Assembly (NCBI GenBank): GCA_904501865.1
Contig: CAJGCF010000067.1
Location: forward strand, 1-7,346
Reading direction: 5' to 3'
Length of the DNA stretch: 7,346 nucleotides
Source of the DNA: an uncultured Clostridia bacterium
Lineage (GTDB): Bacteria; Bacillota; Clostridia; Oscillospirales; CAG-272
Below, in pieces: positions 6,282 to 7,346 of the stretch (position 1 is the first letter of the stretch; each line of letters starts with the position of its first letter). A model generated the notes under the pieces. It ran no database searches and had not been told where the DNA came from. It saw only the letters and a list, made by a program, of their open reading frames with translations. Both the position numbers and the translations under genes were made by a program.

Positions 6282-6324
6282 GCGCTAATGCGCGAATCCT
6301 TTGAGCAAAACTGTTTTCGCTCAA
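6282..6324 (-). other. Two small hairpins at the start of the folT leader
   Basis: Just after the predicted transcription start, minus-strand UUGAGC...GCUCAA (6324-6301, continued by AAAAC/GUUUU with a bulged G) forms one hairpin. GCGC-AUUA-GCGC (6293-6282) forms a second, directly before P1. They may protect the 5' end or insulate the aptamer; no further role is visible. Confidence 0.45.
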
Positions 6325-6335
6325 TCATTACTCTC

Positions 6336-6363
6336 ATTATATCACCATTTTCGGTTTTGTCAA
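6336..6363 (-). promoter_or_regulatory. Sigma-A promoter of the folT-folC operon
   Basis: On the minus strand, consensus -35 TTGACA (6363-6358) and consensus -10 TATAAT (6341-6336) are separated by 16 nt. The expected start near 6329 gives a leader of about 490 nt that contains the complete interrupted riboswitch and ends at folT. Both hexamers are perfect, pointing to a strong basal promoter controlled mainly through the leader. Confidence 0.82.
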
Positions 6364-6413
6364 TAGCCTCCGAAAAATTTGCCGAAATTTTGTCAAAAAG
6401 CCGGCTTTACCTA

Positions 6414-6442
6414 TTGAAATCCGAGGGGGGTCGTGTTATAAT
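6414..6442 (+). promoter_or_regulatory. Sigma-A promoter of the MBOAT gene
   Basis: TTGAAA (6414-6419), a 17-nt spacer, and TATAAT (6437-6442) preceded by TGT, an extended -10. Transcription would start near 6450, about 45 nt before the MBOAT start codon. It diverges from the folT promoter without overlapping it. Confidence 0.82.
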
Positions 6443-6493
6443 TATATCAGTGATTACAAGTTATATTATCGCAAGGCGTAAAGAGGTCTATAA

Positions 6494-7346
6494 ATGGTAT
6501 TTTCAAGTCTGTTTTTTGTGTTTTTCTTTTTGATCGTCTGCTATGCGGTTTATTTTTTTGCCAAGAAAATGCAGACACGTAATATAATATTGCTCGTATC
6601 CTCGCTCATTTTCTATGCGTGGGGCGGACCCGTGCTCGTGCTGCTTCTCTGCCTTATGACGTTTATTTGCTGGATAGGTGGTCTGCTCGTTGAGCAAAAC
6701 TACAATCGCAAGATAAGGCTCGGTCTGTGCATAACTACCGTGGCTATATGTATAGCTATTCTTATCATTTTCAAATACACGGGATTTATACTCTCCACCA
6801 CGTTCAGCATATTCAACATTGCTGCTGTCGTTCCATCTATCGCTTTACCGATAGGTATATCATTCTACACCTTTCAGCTCATTTCATACGTTATAGACGT
6901 TTATAGAGGCGAGGTGCCTGCACAGAAAAAATACTGGTTGCTTTTGCTTTACGCTTCGCTTTTCCACCAATGTATAGCCGGCCCCATCGTCAGATATGCA
7001 GACGTAAACGAGGACATACACAACAGAAAAATAACGCTTGAGGATATGAGCCGAGGAGTATCGCGCTTTGCCACCGGTCTTGCTAAAAAGGCTATCCTTG
7101 CAAACGGGTGCGGCGTTATCACAGACGGCATACTTAACTCAAACGGTGCGATTATGGGCGCGGACGGTATAAGAGAGCTCTCAAGCGCAGCCGTGCTCCT
7201 CGCCTGCCTTTGCTATATGCTTCAGCTTTATCTCGATTTCTCTGCCTACTCGGATATGGCGATAGGAATGGGCCTTATGGTAGGCTTCCACTACAAAGAG
7301 AACTTCAACTATCCCTATATTGCTCATTCGGTGACGGATTTCTGGC
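6494..7346 (+). CDS. MBOAT-family membrane O-acyltransferase (AlgI-like), N-terminal part
   Basis: Integral membrane acyltransferase of the AlgI/DltB type; 284 residues are visible and the reading frame runs off the window (full proteins are usually 450-500 residues). Such proteins move acyl, often acetyl, groups across the membrane onto extracellular polysaccharide or other envelope polymers, commonly with a partner AlgJ/DHHW-type protein. Family marks are the N-terminal MVFSSLFFVF hydrophobic segment, LIFYAWGGP at 38-46, LPIGISFYTFQLISYVIDVY at 118-137, HQCIAGPIVRY at 158-168, LQLYLDFSAYSDMAIGMG at 243-260 and FNYPYIAHSVTDFW at 271-284. The sequence stops exactly where the family's RRWHISL motif with the catalytic histidine is expected, so activity cannot be judged. 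The ATG at 6494 has AAGAGG 7 nt upstream and its own promoter. The acceptor polymer is unknown. Confidence 0.93.
   Translation, partial: MVFSSLFFVFFFLIVCYAVYFFAKKMQTRNIILLVSSLIFYAWGGPVLVLLLCLMTFICWIGGLLVEQNYNRKIRLGLCITTVAICIAILIIFKYTGFILSTTFSIFNIAAVVPSIALPIGISFYTFQLISYVIDVYRGEVPAQKKYWLLLLYASLFHQCIAGPIVRYADVNEDIHNRKITLEDMSRGVSRFATGLAKKAILANGCGVITDGILNSNGAIMGADGIRELSSAAVLLACLCYMLQLYLDFSAYSDMAIGMGLMVGFHYKENFNYPYIAHSVTDFW

Noticed and set aside
6098..6337. Minus-strand open frame of 79 codons.
   Set aside because: It starts inside the -10 box of the folT promoter and reads through the aptamer and insert; no ribosome site or domain supports translation.

Overview
The window looks like chromosomal DNA of a low-to-moderate-GC Gram-positive anaerobe of the class Clostridia, probably an uncultured gut-type (Oscillospiraceae-like) lineage. 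The reasons are strong AAGGAG-type ribosome binding sites, consensus sigma-A promoters, a DUF4349 lipoprotein, an energy-coupling factor (ECF) folate S component under a tetrahydrofolate (THF) riboswitch, and an AlgI-type MBOAT gene. The species cannot be fixed from the sequence alone.

Layout. Positions 1-1770 (+) are the C-terminal two thirds of valyl-tRNA synthetase, closed by a hairpin. Positions 1844-2671 (+) are a Cof-type HAD phosphatase, followed by a likely terminator. Positions 2814-3746 (+) are a DUF4349 lipoprotein with a C-terminal membrane anchor. Positions 3759-3978 are an unusual structured element with 22-23 bp imperfect terminal inverted repeats, lying between convergent genes. 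Positions 5835-3993 (-) are a two-gene folate operon, folT-like then folC, overlapping by 14 nt. Positions 5836-6493 have no protein gene but are dense in regulatory signals. Positions 6494 to the end (+) are the N-terminal part of an MBOAT membrane O-acyltransferase with its own promoter.

The main discovery is in the 658-nt gap. On the minus strand a perfect TTGACA/TATAAT promoter starts a leader of about 490 nt whose ends carry the hallmark segments of a THF riboswitch: P1, J1/2 AGUAA, P2, GCGUCAAGUG, P3 with a G-rich loop, ACGAAG, GCGGU, and GCAUCC before closing P1. The aptamer is split. Between ACGAAG and GCGGU, where the known aptamer has only a small hairpin, sits a segment of about 282 nt bounded by 29-nt inverted repeats (27 of 29 positions match). 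It looks like a MITE-like insertion in a tolerant arm of the riboswitch, leaving every core segment intact. Downstream, a 10-bp hairpin buries the folT Shine-Dalgarno and is followed by U7, a plausible expression platform.

Together the minus-strand genes form a self-consistent folate module: THF sensing in the leader, folate uptake by FolT, and conversion or retention of folates by FolC polyglutamylation. The flanking plus-strand genes are not obviously linked to it.
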